This document shows positions 26,176 through 39,800 of a stretch of DNA of 64,000 bases, one piece after another. Every line of letters begins with the position of its first letter. The first letter of the stretch is position 1. Location: assembly GCA_013397115.1 (NCBI GenBank), contig VWZW01001322.1, positions 496,001 to 560,000 of the forward strand, given 5' to 3'. The DNA comes from Edolisoma coerulescens (Eukaryota > Chordata > Aves > Passeriformes > Campephagidae). Under the pieces are notes generated by a model. It searched no databases. It worked only from the letters and a program-made list of their open reading frames with translations, and was not told where the DNA came from. The position numbers and the translations under genes are program-made.

Positions 26176-29100
26176 TAGGGTATGTTTGATCCTGCCAGGG
26201 GCTTTGTACACTGTGTCTGCTCCAGAAAAAACACTTATACCTGTGCTTAACTGTAAGGCCAAGATTAGTTCCCCAGAAGTCAAGTCAAAGTTGATTTGAG
26301 CATGTGTAAGAGAAAAAGCAGTAAAGTTGTTTTAAGATTATACGATCAAGAAAAAGTGGGTGTCCTTTCTTGGTCCTTAAAATGATGCCACAGTGCTGGT
26401 CTTGCTCCTGACCTGGCCCCATGCTTGTGGCACCTCTACCCCTGCTCAGCCAACCCCTGCCCCACTTTTCCACTCAGCAGCAAAACCCCAGTGCCTCGGA
26501 GGGGGGGGGGGGGGCTGCGCTCCCTGATCCCTGATGTCTCTTCACCTTCTCCATCACTCCTAAAACACTGCACCCCACCTCCACCCCCAGTCGGTATGGG
26601 ACAAGCATCCTCCTGGCTGGGTCCAAGCAGAACAGCTCTGAGATGTTTGAGACACAACTTCATTCTTATACCAAGTTAAAGGAAAGGGCACACCAAGGTG
26701 ATAAAAGCCCTCTATTTGTGAAAACCTTTTCCAGGGATTTTTCTGCTCTTGGTGCAGGATCATGCCACACAGCAGCTATTTCTTCATAGAATGAAATACA
26801 ACTTTCTTTTCTGGAGCTGGTAGAAAAAATTACCACAGCAACAACCTGTTCTGAAGGGGGCTGTGGTTTGTCTTCAGGACAATGGCACTATGAAAAGCCT
26901 TAGGTCCAAGGTACATAAAGGATAAGGGTTATCAATGCCAAGGATTTACAAAACCTCAGCGAGAGCTTCTGCAACTCTAGAATGAACAAGCCATACCTTT
27001 CATAAATACTTCTTGCTTTACAAAAGTCCTGTAGCATCACAAACACTGCCTTGGCTTCTGGTCTCTGCGTTATAGCATAGCTAGGACCAAGGATAACACT
27101 TGTCAGCGTTGTCACCTCATGATATGTTTCTCATTAATGTTTGAGAATTGTTGGGAGAATTTCATAAAGGTCATCCCATAAACAGCTTCGTTCTCTGCCT
27201 TCCACTTGTCAGTTCTTCTAACTGAGCTTCCCACTGGCTGAATTCTTCTCTCATAACTCGAAGGCCAAATCAGTTGGTACAAATGGAGATGGTTTCAGTG
27301 AGTTTGAATAAATAACACCAGTTTATACCAGCTCCAGCTTTATCCTACGACACTTCTCTTCCTCCAGTATAAGTGAAAACTTGTCTCTTTCTGAAACTGA
27401 TTACCTCAGGAAGGCACCTGTCTTGATTTTTTTATGATGGACATAAAATCTTACGGGAGCATGCTGTGCTCTGGAGCCCAGCACAGAAATAGCCAGGCTA
27501 GGTGTGACCAGCCTGGGAAGAAGCATGCCTCGAATCCCACTAGAAGCCCTCTCCAGTAGCAGTGCATGCAGACCTGTTCGTCTGGAGGCAATAGGGAGCA
27601 TTTTGCATCCTACCTCCATCGTACAGCCTCAGGATGCTGAGTCCTCCCTAGCTGCCACTGTGGCTCCTAATTCCAGAGCTCTAGGCTAAACACTTGCACA
27701 ATCTTCCAGCAACTGAAATTTCTACTCCTGGGCAAAACTCATTGTTCCAGTGATTCATCCTCCAGCCATTCTGTGTGGGAATGACAGTCACTCATGGTGA
27801 TGCCATGTGTTCATGGATCTGCTCTCTGTTACAGCAGCATCGATGGCCACAAATCCTGCTGTGATTGCTGCTGTAGTAAGAGACCATGTTGGCCCATTTT
27901 GTCCAAGTCTGGGAGACCAGATGTCCTGTGTTAGTGTAGATAGTCCTGATGTATAGGAACTTTCCCAGCCCTTCAACAAAAGGCTTTTCACTCCTATCTT
28001 GTCTTCACGATTCACAGGGATGCAGGATTTTCCTGGTCTCTGACTTTTGAGCCACAGCCTTGGGACCTCATCATTCATCATGCTGCCACAGGGAGGTGGG
28101 GAATGGGGACTGCCCTGCTCCTGCCTGGTGCAGTGGGGTGGAACAGCTCAGCAGGAGCACGGCTTTGTGTGGGAGAGATCCCCGTTTCCTGTTTGTCCCC
28201 TTTTCAAAAGAAACCTAATGCAACAGCAAATAAAAAACCTCTTGCTAAAACCTTTAGACTTAGGACTGACTTAAAACTGTAGCAAAACTTAATCTTCCCC
28301 TTCCGAATGTGTTCACCTGGATGATGACAGAAAATGCTAGTGTTGCAATGGAGAAAGACTGCCCATGTCTTTTCTCTGTAAGCAACCAGAGGGCTTCAGA
28401 CCTCAAACTTTAGGAGTGTGAGCTACAAAAAGCTATTTCTATTAATAAATATGTAAAATTAAGGGAGAGCTCAGTGTCCCATCATTCCACCTCAGCATGC
28501 AATAACAGTTGTGGGTAAGCCCCATGTGAGAAATAAGTCCTCACAGCTGCTATCCTGTTAACTTTAGCTATTTTGTTATTTTGGCTAAGTTGTCAAAACC
28601 TTCATTTCCTGATGTCTGGGAAACTGGCTGAGCAGCATGTACAGCACTGGGCTCTGCTGCTTGCTCCTGAGATAGAGGGAGGCTGGGTACGAGACGCTGG
28701 CCTTCGGCAAACGGTAATGCAGAGAAAGGACTGCTCTTAGTTCCTCAGCAGCAATTTTATCTTATCTGCCCACATTGCTCTTTCCAAATCAAGACCAGCC
28801 TTTTTCATTATTATAAACACCAGAGAGTGGGAAAATATTCCCTGAGGCAAGAAGCAGCACTTGAAGTAAAGCACTGTACTGGAAACTGCAGCACGCAGCA
28901 AAATTACTCACTCCTTAAGATATATTCCTGCTCTCACTGCAAAAGTTGCTTTGCTCCAAATGACACACAGCCTAGGCTCAGCTCTCCGAGTCCAGTGAGG
29001 CCATATTGAGGGACAACATGTTGAGTCACAGCTTTAAATTGTGCAGGGCTTGATCTCACAAGGTGCTGCAGCTGAGTCCAAGCTGCAGTGCCATAGTTCA

Positions 29101-32100
29101 TGTCAACATAGTGCATGTCAGCCTCAAGACACTCTTCCTGTTTGTGAGAGCCATGGGAGTTACATACATGCTTAAAACTGAGGACGCATGCTGAAACCTC
29201 TTTAGGAATAGCAAGGGCAGGACCTTGCAAGACTGATGTAAAACAAACCATAAGCAACTGCACCTATGTGGGGTCAAATCACAACTGTTGTTAGAGGTGA
29301 TGTCCAAATTAAATTACCTTCTTTAGCAAAAAAAGTTGCATGTTGAAAAATGGGGTTTTGTCAGTGAACCTTTTAAAATTTTATTACTTCTCCCACCTCT
29401 TCTCCTGAGGTGTGATGCTGTCGCTTTTATCAATTATGAACATCCTCATTGTTATTACTCGTACTGTGGATCTGCTTGTTGCTCACTGCTGTATGTCTTG
29501 CAGTGCTGGTGTATCATTTCACCCCACATTTTCTCCAGCGAAGTGACCAAGCCTGCCTGTAATTGGAAGATGGTGTTTGTGAGAGTGTGGTCAAAGTGCA
29601 CCACACAGCACAGGATGACAGCCTCAAAGTCAGCCCTGCAGCTGTTGTGCTTCTTTGAAAAAGGCCTCAGTCAGCTCTTACAAATTTGCTGATGTTATTT
29701 CATTTCCATCAAACAGGCCAGAGCCCCAGAGCTGTCTCTTTCCCCATCTGCTCTTGCCTTCCCTGCACACCTCCCTGAGAGCTTGCTGCAAAGGTTTCCT
29801 CTCCATTTGAAAGGCTGCTGGCATTCTGATCAAGGTCACTGCGGTGAGGTGCACACAGGCGGTCAAAACTCGACACAGTCTTGAAATGTGATTGTATCAG
29901 ATGGGGACTTTGCTTTTTAGTAGGTATGAGCTTTTTTTAATCAACAGCTTCCAAAGGGGAGAGAGAAAAGCAAAATGTATGAAGTCAAGGTTGGTGAAAA
30001 CTGTTGGCAGAGCAATCCTCCAGACTCTGTGCCCTCAGGAAGGAACAGCAGAGTACAAAGAGGGAATCATGAATGTGATTCAGTCTGCAAAGGCAAGTGA
30101 CACTGCTGCTTATGCCAGTTCTGAAGATGGCTTTTTGGAAAACAGGAAGCTTTGCAGGGAACATGATCCACTCAGTTGAGGCAGCAGCATTCTGGTGCAG
30201 TTTCATGATATACCAAATCAGACCTGACTACTCTCTGCCAACAAGGAGTTGATCTGTGCTTCCCAGTTTTTATCATAAGTTCCCTGTTCTCTAGTAATTG
30301 CGTGATTGTGTTGGTCTGTTGATCTGAGCTGATGGAAAGCTGTTTCTTGGAATTGGGTCTGTTTCTGCCAGATGAACTCAACTGACCAACTCACTGTAAC
30401 TGTGTGATTATGTCAATAAAGAGAAGTGACAACTTATGCCTGGAGGTGTAGCATGGGATCCTTTCCAGTGCTGCCTGGATCATGCTGGAAAAGGTGAAAT
30501 ATTCAGCTTCTTTTTCAGATGCCACTTCTGAAGCACCAGCTGGCCAGCAGTATTCAGATTAGCCCTAAAACCAATACTTTGTTGAGGGTGGGAAAGATCT
30601 GTGTTTCCTTTAGGACTGTAGCACTAAAGCTGGCCCTAAGAAAGCCACAGGGATGTCTGAGGAAGAGGCTGGGACCATCTTTCTCAGAGGCAGCCTCAGC
30701 TCAGCCCACATATGTAGCACAACATCAGGGCCTGAACCTGCTGTGTTAATGGGTAATGTAGGTTGAATGTTCTGTCTCTGGTTGAGAAGAATACTACTAG
30801 TAAAACACAAGTCCCAAGCCAAAATTTTCTCACTAATATTAGTACATGTGTGTCATGGTGAATGATTCAAGCTCAAGATTTTGAAAGCTGACCATCCAGC
30901 AGATCTGGCTATTGCTAAAACGATGTGGTTAAAAATCTGTTTAGCTGCCAGAAGAGATAACTTCCTACTCGTGCAGTTTCACTTACCATGGCAGGGAGCA
31001 CAGTGGCACTCACCACATAAAAGGAAGATGAGGGATCAAGCCATGGCATCAAGAGCACACCTCTGAGTGAATGCAGAGGTCTTGTGCCCATATTGGCAGT
31101 GACTGATTGCTGAGTATTTTTTGTTAGCAAATGGTAAACATGACTTGGCAAGAAAGTGGAAGGGGGAGCTCCAAAGCCATTTCTGTGTTCAGTGATGGTC
31201 CATCATCACCTTCATTTAGAGGTGTTGGGATGTAAGTATCACAGAACTGGCTAAGTATTACATGCCCAGCTAAGTCCATGTTGTGGAACACCTCAGAAGC
31301 CGGATACATACCCAGGGAGATGTGATAGATTTAGGTGTCCAGGTCCCTATCTCATCAGTCTTCTTCTTTCCTAAAGCATATTGCCCTTACTGAACCACTG
31401 CAGCTTATAACCTTTTCACAAAATAGGCACCTATTCTGCGATTTTGCTGGATTGTAAACCCCATGGATTCACAGAGGCCAATGAGATGTCCTACAGCAAA
31501 AGCAACAGCTTCTGAGAAATGGGTGACAGAAATCACCACAAGTTTTTCCAGCTCATAAATCAGACCTTTATTCAAAGAAAAACCACAGGTTCTGTTTTCT
31601 TAAGCATTTACATTTATTTCAAAACAAGAAACTGTGCATAAAATCTGTGGACTTATTTCCCCCAAGTAAAGTTACTGATTCTTGTTAAAAAGGAATTAGA
31701 TGTTTAGACTCACACAGCTTCCTCTACTGTTTTGTTGTTTGGGGTTTTTTTCTCAGAGAGTGAGTACGTGGGCAGTAAACAAAATGAAGGAAGCAATACC
31801 TTCAAAATGTGTGAGAAAACACCAAAGATGGCATGATTTCTGCCCAGACTGGGCATTGGGAATTTATCAGAACCATTGAAACAAAATGCCTTATGCCTTA
31901 CTAATTAATTGCTCTCTGATGACTAGAAATGGGATAGACTGGCAACTCTTACTTAAAAACCAGCTGAGGGAAAACTATATGAACCTTCTGGTGGTTTTCT
32001 TTTTTTGCTTTTTTTTTTACTCAGATTTGATAAGAACAGAAATTTCACCACATATTATGTTTTCAATTTCCCCTTACTTAATCTTTAGTCTTAAAAGCAC

Positions 32101-32520
32101 ATTATGCTTTAGATGACAATGGAAAAATGTATAGTAAGCTTCATTGGGCTGGGATATAGAGCAGCCCCTGCTTTAAATGCATTATAGGAAGTGGGATGGG
32201 CCCACAAAATAAGTGCTCTGCTTCCTGACAGTTTATTTTCCATCATGTTATTTTATCCAGGTCTGGGTGTGCTTGCCACTTTCACTGGAAATCCATACTT
32301 GGCTCTGAGTTATAAGAAAAGATTCAAGGAGTAAAAATCAGATGGAAATGTCCCCCATAATGAAGGGGGCTATTAGAGCCTTTTGCTACAAGATTCCTTT
32401 TATGTGTGAAATATTTATTAGTCCTTGCCTGTTCATTATTTGAAGGGATATCTGAACTAGTGCATCCTTAGGGAATCCTGAGGGGCGCAGAGAGAATGTT
32501 TACAATGAAAATGGTGCTTA
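26176..32520. other. Gene-free flank
   Basis: A run of 14 G occurs at 26501-26514. Open frames up to 118 codons lack domains. Nothing else supported. Confidence 0.6.
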
Positions 32521-32600
32521 ATCTCCTTGAATGACAGGAAAAGATTAAGCAAACGACAGATAAACCATCTTATCATTCAGAAGTATACACGCTGAATGCG
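32521..32600. promoter_or_regulatory. Candidate element with paired GATA, ETS and FOX sites
   Basis: ACAGGAAA (32534-32541, ETS type) is followed by AGCAAAC (FOX-like), AGATAA (32558-32563) and TTATCA (32570-32575). Closely spaced GATA/ETS sites are typical of blood and endothelial enhancers. Function is inferred only. Confidence 0.35.
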
Positions 32601-35137
32601 TTGTAAAATAAATACACTGCTGGTCCTTAAATCCTTTGTGCATCAAAGGACCAGAAGCACAAAAAGGACTTACTCACCTCAAACAGGATTTACATGGACT
32701 CTCCATCCAAAGATTTAGAAGTACTTCCATTGATCAACCACTCCAGTCTAGCATCTGAACAGGTCTGGATGTCCCTGTTGGACCCGGAGATTGTATCTGC
32801 TTGTTGCGCTGCCTCCATAGCCACAGTGATGCAGGCTGCAGCAGCTCCCTCTCCTCCACTGTGATTCAGAAACTAGGCAGAGTGGCCTCTGTTCCTATGC
32901 TGGCTTCACTGGGCTATAATATGACTATAGGGCCTTTATTTTAGGAAAGCCCACCATGGTAGCCCATTTGTTATACAGCACAGTAGTCAACTTGCATAGC
33001 CAAGGAAGGGTGGCTTGGGTTTTGTGCCCTTTCTGGTTAGTGGCAACTCAAAACCGTAGTTGCTAACACTGGATTAAGACTGTCAGGCTCTAACAAAACC
33101 TAAGAAAAATCTAAGTATTTACAGACTTTGACCTCTGGATTGACAATGGTCATTTGGAAAAGCATTTCACAGAAGGAAAAATTTCTATGCCTATAAAACT
33201 TTTATCAATTAGGTGAGAGCTCTTGAGATACCTTTCTCACAAGTTCAGAAGAACTGTCTCTTCAGATACTGTGTTATTTTCCCACTATAATGTCCTCTCT
33301 CACAACTAGAGCATTTATCTACTGCTAAACATACCAAACCTAGACACTTCCAGCCTTCATAAAAGTTCATTTTGCACAGCCTTTCCTGGCATCTGACATC
33401 AAATGGGAGTTCTTCCTTATCCAGCCCATTACAAGTCCTCCAGGGTATAAAGGCTGCATTTCCGAAGTGCTATATGGCTATTACTGAAGTTGATCTAAAG
33501 ATAAGGGGCAGTTTCATTCACCTCTGGAAGAGGACAATGTACAAACCCTTCAGTGTGATGGATAAAGTGTGGAGAGCCTGATTTTCTGTTGTGTCATCTC
33601 CCAAAGTAAATCTCTTCCAGGTTAAGGCTGTCCCCAAATATCACCTCCAAAATTTGACACAAGTTTTTCCCTGTATCAGAAGTTCATTGTCTGTCGCTGT
33701 GTGTTGATGTTCACTTGGAAGAAAATCATGTCTCTGTTCCTACTGCATAAAAAGCCCCACCACACTCACAGTAGAAGATTATATCTTTCTCTAACACAGT
33801 TTTAAAAGTAATGACTTCAGGTATACAATTAGTAAAATTCAACCATTAAGAGTGAAATCTAACCTGTTCACACTGAGGAAATCTAGATTAACTTTACTGG
33901 TGGAAATACCCTTACCATTTATTCAAGCCAATTGTAGCTGAATTCCAAAGATGTGTTCCTGCCCCGAGTATACAACTTTTGCAGTTGTGGGTTTTTTATA
34001 AAACCAACAGATTTCTATGGGCTGTGCAAACACTTCCTGATGAATGAAAGTCGGTGTTCTTCTTTCTGTCTGTGTGGGTTCTTTCTCACATGGAACACTG
34101 TCTGTTGTTTTTAAGAAAATAGATCTGGGTAAAATTATTTTTTACTCCCTGGTGGAAGATCTGGTCCTGTGTGAGGGCTCTTTACACTGCAATCAGAAGA
34201 TCACATTTCAGATGAAGAACTACTTGGCATTTCCTCTTTCATCGCATTGAGCCGAAGTCATTTTCAGCTTCAGAGAAATTAAGGGTTACTGAATTTGAGT
34301 TACTGTCAAAATGATTATGCAGCTGAATAATTCCATCAGAAATGTTGGGAATTTTTTTCTCTGTCCTTTGGCACTCTCAGGGTGAGTTAGTTTTAAGTGG
34401 CATTTTAGATACCTTACATTAACCAGTGAAGGATGTTCACGCAGAGTTTTCCAGTCTGCATCAGTGCACAGGAGGTCAGAACTGGACTTCATTTGGAAAC
34501 ACTGTGGTTTCTTTCTGGAAGGCACTGGCCTTTCATTTTCCTTTGGTATGCAATAAATAAATCCAAGGCACTTTGGCATTTGGCACCTGCAGTACATTTG
34601 AACATAGTAACACATTAACACATTGGATTTTGTTGTAGCCCTCATTAACATGCTCTGGGCTTGCATGGCTTTCCAAAGTCACCATGCAGCCAGAGAGTGT
34701 TGTGCTACTCCTTGGCCTGCCTCGTCCTTTTGGAGGACACAGCACTGGGGACTCATGTGGGAGGACACTGCTGTTTCCACTGCTCAGTCACTGTCCTTCA
34801 ATGATACAGCCTGATAACTGCAAGTGGGCAGTAATTTCATTTGCTGTAGCACCAGAATAGCAGCCATCTCGGGAGCTGGATCCACAAAGGTAAGAAAAAG
34901 TCCATGCTGAGCTCTAACTGGACGGAGGTGACTTTTTTCTTCCATGCCTGAGCATATGGAGACAGATATGTTTCTCCTCCTAGCTCTGCCTTTTTAGGCT
35001 TTTTTTTTTCTCCATTAAGTTACCTCCTTGATGATGTCTCCTGCTCACCCTCCAGATGTGGCTATTCTCCTGTTTCCCCAGAAACAGCATCTCACAAGGA
35101 GAGATCCTTATCCTGGGAAAATTACCAGAGAAAAAAT

Positions 35138-35165
35138 GGGGGCGGGGGGCAGAAATGGGGTTGGG
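35138..35165 (+). other. G-quadruplex motif
   Basis: Four G tracts of 5, 6, 4 and 3 bases separated by loops of 1, 7 and 2 bases, a canonical quadruplex-forming pattern on the plus strand. Confidence 0.8.
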
Positions 35166-36491
35166 AATACAGGAGAAAGTGCAAATGACTTTTTTCTCCC
35201 TGTCACTCATAGCAGTGTCTCCCTTGGAAGAAGATAGACATATTTGGAGAAAGAGCTCAGCTTTTTCACACACACACAGCAGCCTCTGTACACCACTTTG
35301 CGAAGGCCAAGGTCCCCATCCCCACGAGGCATTCATCATTCTGCCCAAAGAGGCAACCAGCCTGATGCTACGTGGTCTTTGGTTCCTTTTCTACTACTCA
35401 GCTATCTCTGCTGCACCCTGCAATGGAAACACTGGTTTCTTTTCATTCACAAGGGTAGTTTGAACCCAATACATTCCCGTCACACAGCTATCCTATGGGC
35501 CGATGAAAATAATGAGCCCTGGCCACGGGAAGGCACAGGATGTGGTTGTGCTAGCAGGGCCGGCGAGCAGGTGGCAAGCCCTCGCAGCAGAGGAGCAAGG
35601 GTCAGGAAACATGTGGAGCTACAGGGGCGGAAGAGAAAGTAGGGAGCCTGGACTTGGTTTTCCTGATGACACGCACATCCAAGAGGAAGGCTGGAGGCTA
35701 CAGAAAGTGACTTTCGCTGACTGCACCAGGTGAGTGTGGTAAAGCTGCCCACTTATATGTGTGCTCTCCTGGCCAGCTGGGGCCATGCTTTGTAGGCCAA
35801 ATGGATTAAGGAAGGGAAGCAGTATCCAAAGTCCTTTAACAACTTTTAATCAGGACCTGCCTTTTTCTTTTTTTTTTCTACTAGCTAGAAACCATACACC
35901 TATATTTTCCCACTTACTTCCTTTAATAACTGGATAATGTTATTATATACCAGTAGCTGTGTTATTCTCCTAGCATGTTTTGACATCCATACCTTGGATT
36001 TGCCTGAAATATTTTTGCACCAGTTCAATCAAAATATTTTCACAGGTTCACACACACACAAAAAAATCTAGTGATGAAATGATAACAAGAGGATAGAAAA
36101 TTCACAGTTAAACTGTGTGAATACAGTAAATGACATTATAAATGAGGCAGAGAGAAAGGAATGAAGAGACAGAGGCTTATTCTACATAGTGACTGTTCAT
36201 GCATCTGTGGACATTAGACAGATTTGTTCTTCATTGACTCCTGTTGCTATATTTTTGGGGTTAAAAAAATCGTGATTTTTAAGAATTTAGAAATGGTGAT
36301 TTTATGCTTAGATTCTCACCCCTTATAAATCAAATATTCCTGTGTTTCCATGTCTGAAATAAAATAAGTCTTCTTGGCAGATATCACTGACCCTGATCTC
36401 AATGTCTTCCTTCCTTGAACTGCTCAGTTACCTTTTTCTTGGCACATGACAGTCTGCGGATGTCAAAGAATAAGGAGGTGTGTGCTGTGTG

Positions 36492-36515
36492 GTGCCAACA
36501 CTCCAGTGTTGGCAC
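36492..36515. repeat. Perfect 11-bp inverted repeat, NF1-like
   Basis: GTGCCAACACT (36492-36502) and AGTGTTGGCAC (36505-36515) are exact reverse complements around CC. Each arm holds an NF1 half-site, GCCAA or TTGGC, in the outward orientation. Confidence 0.9.
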
Positions 36516-37654
36516 AGTATTTCCTGCAATAAAGGTCTAATTTCAGTCTTATGGAGAATTCCTGCTGACTCACATCCTGTGGCATTTTATGGACAAAAGT
36601 CCAAAACCAGATAATCTGAGGTCCATGTCAATTCCATAAGGTTTTCACCCAAATGGTTGCTTTCACCATTCATTTCTAATGGTGATAGTTGAGGCTTCAG
36701 GAAAAAGTCCTTCCTACCAATTTAAGCCTGGATATTTGGCATCCCTATCTGCATCTGCACCTGTGTAGTTTGCACCATGTCTTTCTTGGACTCACAATTC
36801 CCATCTCACCTCTTTTCCACTGCTGGTCTCAGCTGAAAATGCTGCCACTGAGTTACGACCTCTGCAGAGAAAGCAATGCCCCAGAGCACAGCCTGGCAGC
36901 CTCCACCACGCAGTCTCCTGTGGATCAGTTTTCCCAGTCTGAGCTTCTGTATCCAGGGTTCACCTGGAAAATGTGATGCTGACTATGGAAAGGAGCAGAG
37001 CTGGGCTCTTTCCCTGACTGCTCCCTCAGCTGCAGAATGGTTCTCTAGGAAACCCTCCAGCCCCTCCCAAGGTTCTGTGCTTTCCTTATTGTTTCCTTGG
37101 CATTGTTAGCCTTAATCAGCTCCTTCTGAGTCTGGGCAGGATGAAATAAGTGTCCTCATTGCTTGCTATGAATGTTACAAGGAAGGGTCTCCTTGGTGAC
37201 TCCCACAGCTGAAAGGGTGGGAACGGTCGTGTGTTACAAGCACTGAATCAGCAATTCAGTGAAATGAAATAATTTCAAAATGCTTATCAGCTATGTTTAC
37301 TGTGTAGTTAATGAATGTTATACTAGTAGAATTCCAGAAATATTCCTGACATCTCACAAAGTACAGATAGATATGTGTATAAATATAAATGTATATATTA
37401 TAGCCCCCATATATATGAGTATACAGTTTGTCTTTTTAGAATAATCTCAACACAGTGCTAAGGTTGCTATTATATATGATCCTAAAATCCTCCTGAATAG
37501 CATGCAAACTCTGAGCCCTTCATCTACCATGCACTGTCTGGCTCTGACTTCAGTCAGGCTCAAGCTTCTAGTAAATATTCCTCTTCTCTTTCTAGTAGAG
37601 TTTGTACTTCAGTAATGAAGCACTGCTTCCCCGTGGGCTCCCTTTGCTGCCTGT

Positions 37655-37728
37655 GGTTTTCAAAGGTCAGACTACATGTCCTAATATTTCCTTTTGTCCT
37701 TAATGATCATTCTATGAATTTTGTGCAT
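37655..37728 (+). mobile_element. Ancient CR1/L3-like 3' end, sense
   Basis: CAAAGGTCAGACTACATGTC, then TTCCTTTTGTCCTTAATGAT and ATTCTATGAAT follow the 3' terminus of old reptile/bird CR1 (cf. CAGACTAGATGATC, CCCTTTTGGCCTTA, TCTATGAA). The copy is short and diverged. Confidence 0.5.
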
Positions 37729-39419
37729 GGCTTGTTTGGGTGTCCCCCTCCAGAAAAAAATGTGGAATGTATTTTTTAAGCTTTGGTTGGTGACAACCTT
37801 TGGTGAGACAAAACCAGTGAAGAATACAGTCAGTGCCTGGTCACTCCCTTTCCTTTCCTTTCCTTTCCTGTTGATGCTTTTCTTCTGGTCCCGCATTGCC
37901 ACACATCAGCTACTAAATGTTCAGAGGATTCATTTAGCTACAGCCACAGCAGAAAACAATGAGGAGGTGGTACAATATTTGCTATGATATTTCTTCTTGG
38001 ATGAGAGATATGAGAAAATAATCAGGTGATTAAAAATGGTGTAATCAATCAGTCAACTTGTTCATAAAGGCAAAACACATAGAAAACAGAGCTTTGGGTT
38101 AGGGTTTCTGGCTTTGGGGTAAAGAATCTGATTGTGAGAATTGAGGTAGTCTGCTTCCCCAGACTGTTGAAACATGATTTGTACCTCTGTAAAGAGAGTA
38201 CTTTGATCAGCAAAGAAGCTGTGATATTCTCCCTATTCCTTTTCAAACCTGACTGATTTGGGTCCTGGAAGGGAAACCTGAAGAGAAGCTGAACTTGCCC
38301 TTAGTGGAAGAGTTCTTTTCTTTGGAACAAACGATGGCCATTATCTCACCAAAATGGGTATGAAGTAAAACAAAATGAAATATTAACATGCAAATACACA
38401 GTTAGTTGTGATGAACTTTTACACTTTGTAAGAAAAGGCTTTTGAGACATGGGTGTTAAAAATCAACTCCTGTATTACAATGTTAAAGGGTTTAATCACA
38501 TTTAAGATGTCTGCTGTGCAAGTAAATTTTGACCATAAAAAGGTTTCCTCACTGCTGAGATAAAAATAGTTCTTCCGAGGGACTGTGAGACCCAGGTGTG
38601 CTAGTACCCAAAAAAGTCTTTAGAAGAATGGTAGAGTGGTGGAGATCCCTCCTGTGTCTGTAGGAGCCCTTGCTGTGTCTTTTGTGAATCTCAAAGTTCT
38701 CTGTGTTCTTAAGTCCCTACATTGTGTCCCATAATACAGTTCAGTTACTATTCAGTTATCCTGGCTGTGAAAATATTTGGGAAGGAAAAGAGTTACCTGG
38801 AAGGAACCAGTTTGGAAGTTTCCCCAAACATGGTTTAAATGTACTGGCAAGCATCAGTTGGGAAAGAGAAGTCACATGCTCTGTGCCATTGGCCCTGATT
38901 TGGGAAAACTATTGATGTAATTTTGAACCATCACTATAAAACGCTGCTTGTACTTTGGCAGCTGTTGACACATTTCAGAAGTCCCCACCAATTTTTGCCC
39001 TCAGGTATCTCCCAGGGGTTCCTAGCTGGAAGTAGGGTGATGTGAATAATGGTTTGGAGGTTGGGTGCTTTTGGATTTTTTTTCAATTTTGTTTGCGAAC
39101 ACACAAGAAATGACAGGAAATACAGTCACTTCAAGATACCTTCCAAGAAAAAGGTGTAAAAGAGGTATCAGCTCAGACTGATCCCATTAGTTCTTCTAGC
39201 TGAAAAGGAATGCTAAAATGTTGTTGTAGGCTGGATGAAATATTACACTTGACCCAATAAAGAAGTACTTAATTTTTGGGCTGTTTTATTAAAGAATGGG
39301 AAACCACAAATGGTATCCCTATTAATTATGAATACATGGGACTTGAATAAACCTGAGAAGACTTTCTAATGCTGACTTCTATTGTAAATAAGAATTAAAT
39401 TTCATCCCTTACGAAGATC
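37729..39419. other. Gene-free flank
   Basis: A short (CCTTT)n array lies at about 37847-37869. Nothing else recognised. Confidence 0.6.
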
Positions 39420-39800
39420 TGACAGACCTGATCTTAAATACCTCAATTGATGTCAGTCCCAGACTCTCCAGCCAACCTTATTCAGTGTTTAACTGCCCTG
39501 AAAATCAGAAAATGTTCCCCATTATCTGAGATAAATCTCCTGTCTAGAAAATTAGACTGATTATTTCCTCTTTTACCTTTAGTGACTATAAGGATAATTG
39601 ATCAGGGACCTCCAGCCTGTCCCCACTGGAAGGTTGTTATCGTGCCTGTCTGTCTGGTCTCCTCTTCTTCAAGATTGAACAGTCTCAAATCTGTCAGCCT
39701 TTCCTTGTAGGCTGAGTTTCCACAGTTTCTGACAGCCTTTTGCTCTCCTTTGAGTTTCCTCCAGTTTCAACTTTTAATGCTGTCCTATGAAGTGCTGGCA
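39420..39800 (-). mobile_element. CR1 LINE fragment, antisense
   Basis: Plus-strand segments TAACTGCCCTGAAAATCAGA, CTCCTCTTCTTCAAGATTGA, CTGTCAGCCTTTCCTTGTAG and TTTTGCTCTCCTTTGAGTTT follow the reverse complement of CR1 in order (the 'loss/lag', 'CTCCTCTTCTCCAGGCT' and 'TGCTCTCCTCTGGAC' landmarks). It is old and partly degraded. Confidence 0.65.

Larger units (their letters stand above)
32601..37654. other. Gene-free flank
   Basis: Contains nested inverted repeats at 32620-32654, a G-quadruplex motif at 35138-35165 and an 11-bp inverted repeat at 36492-36515. Overlapping open frames of 130-135 codons at 35056-35642 have no recognisable domain. Confidence 0.6.

Noticed and set aside
35056..35642. 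Overlapping 132-135 codon plus-strand frames
   Set aside because: Two different frames over the same DNA, no domain, no splice signals that make a consistent gene.
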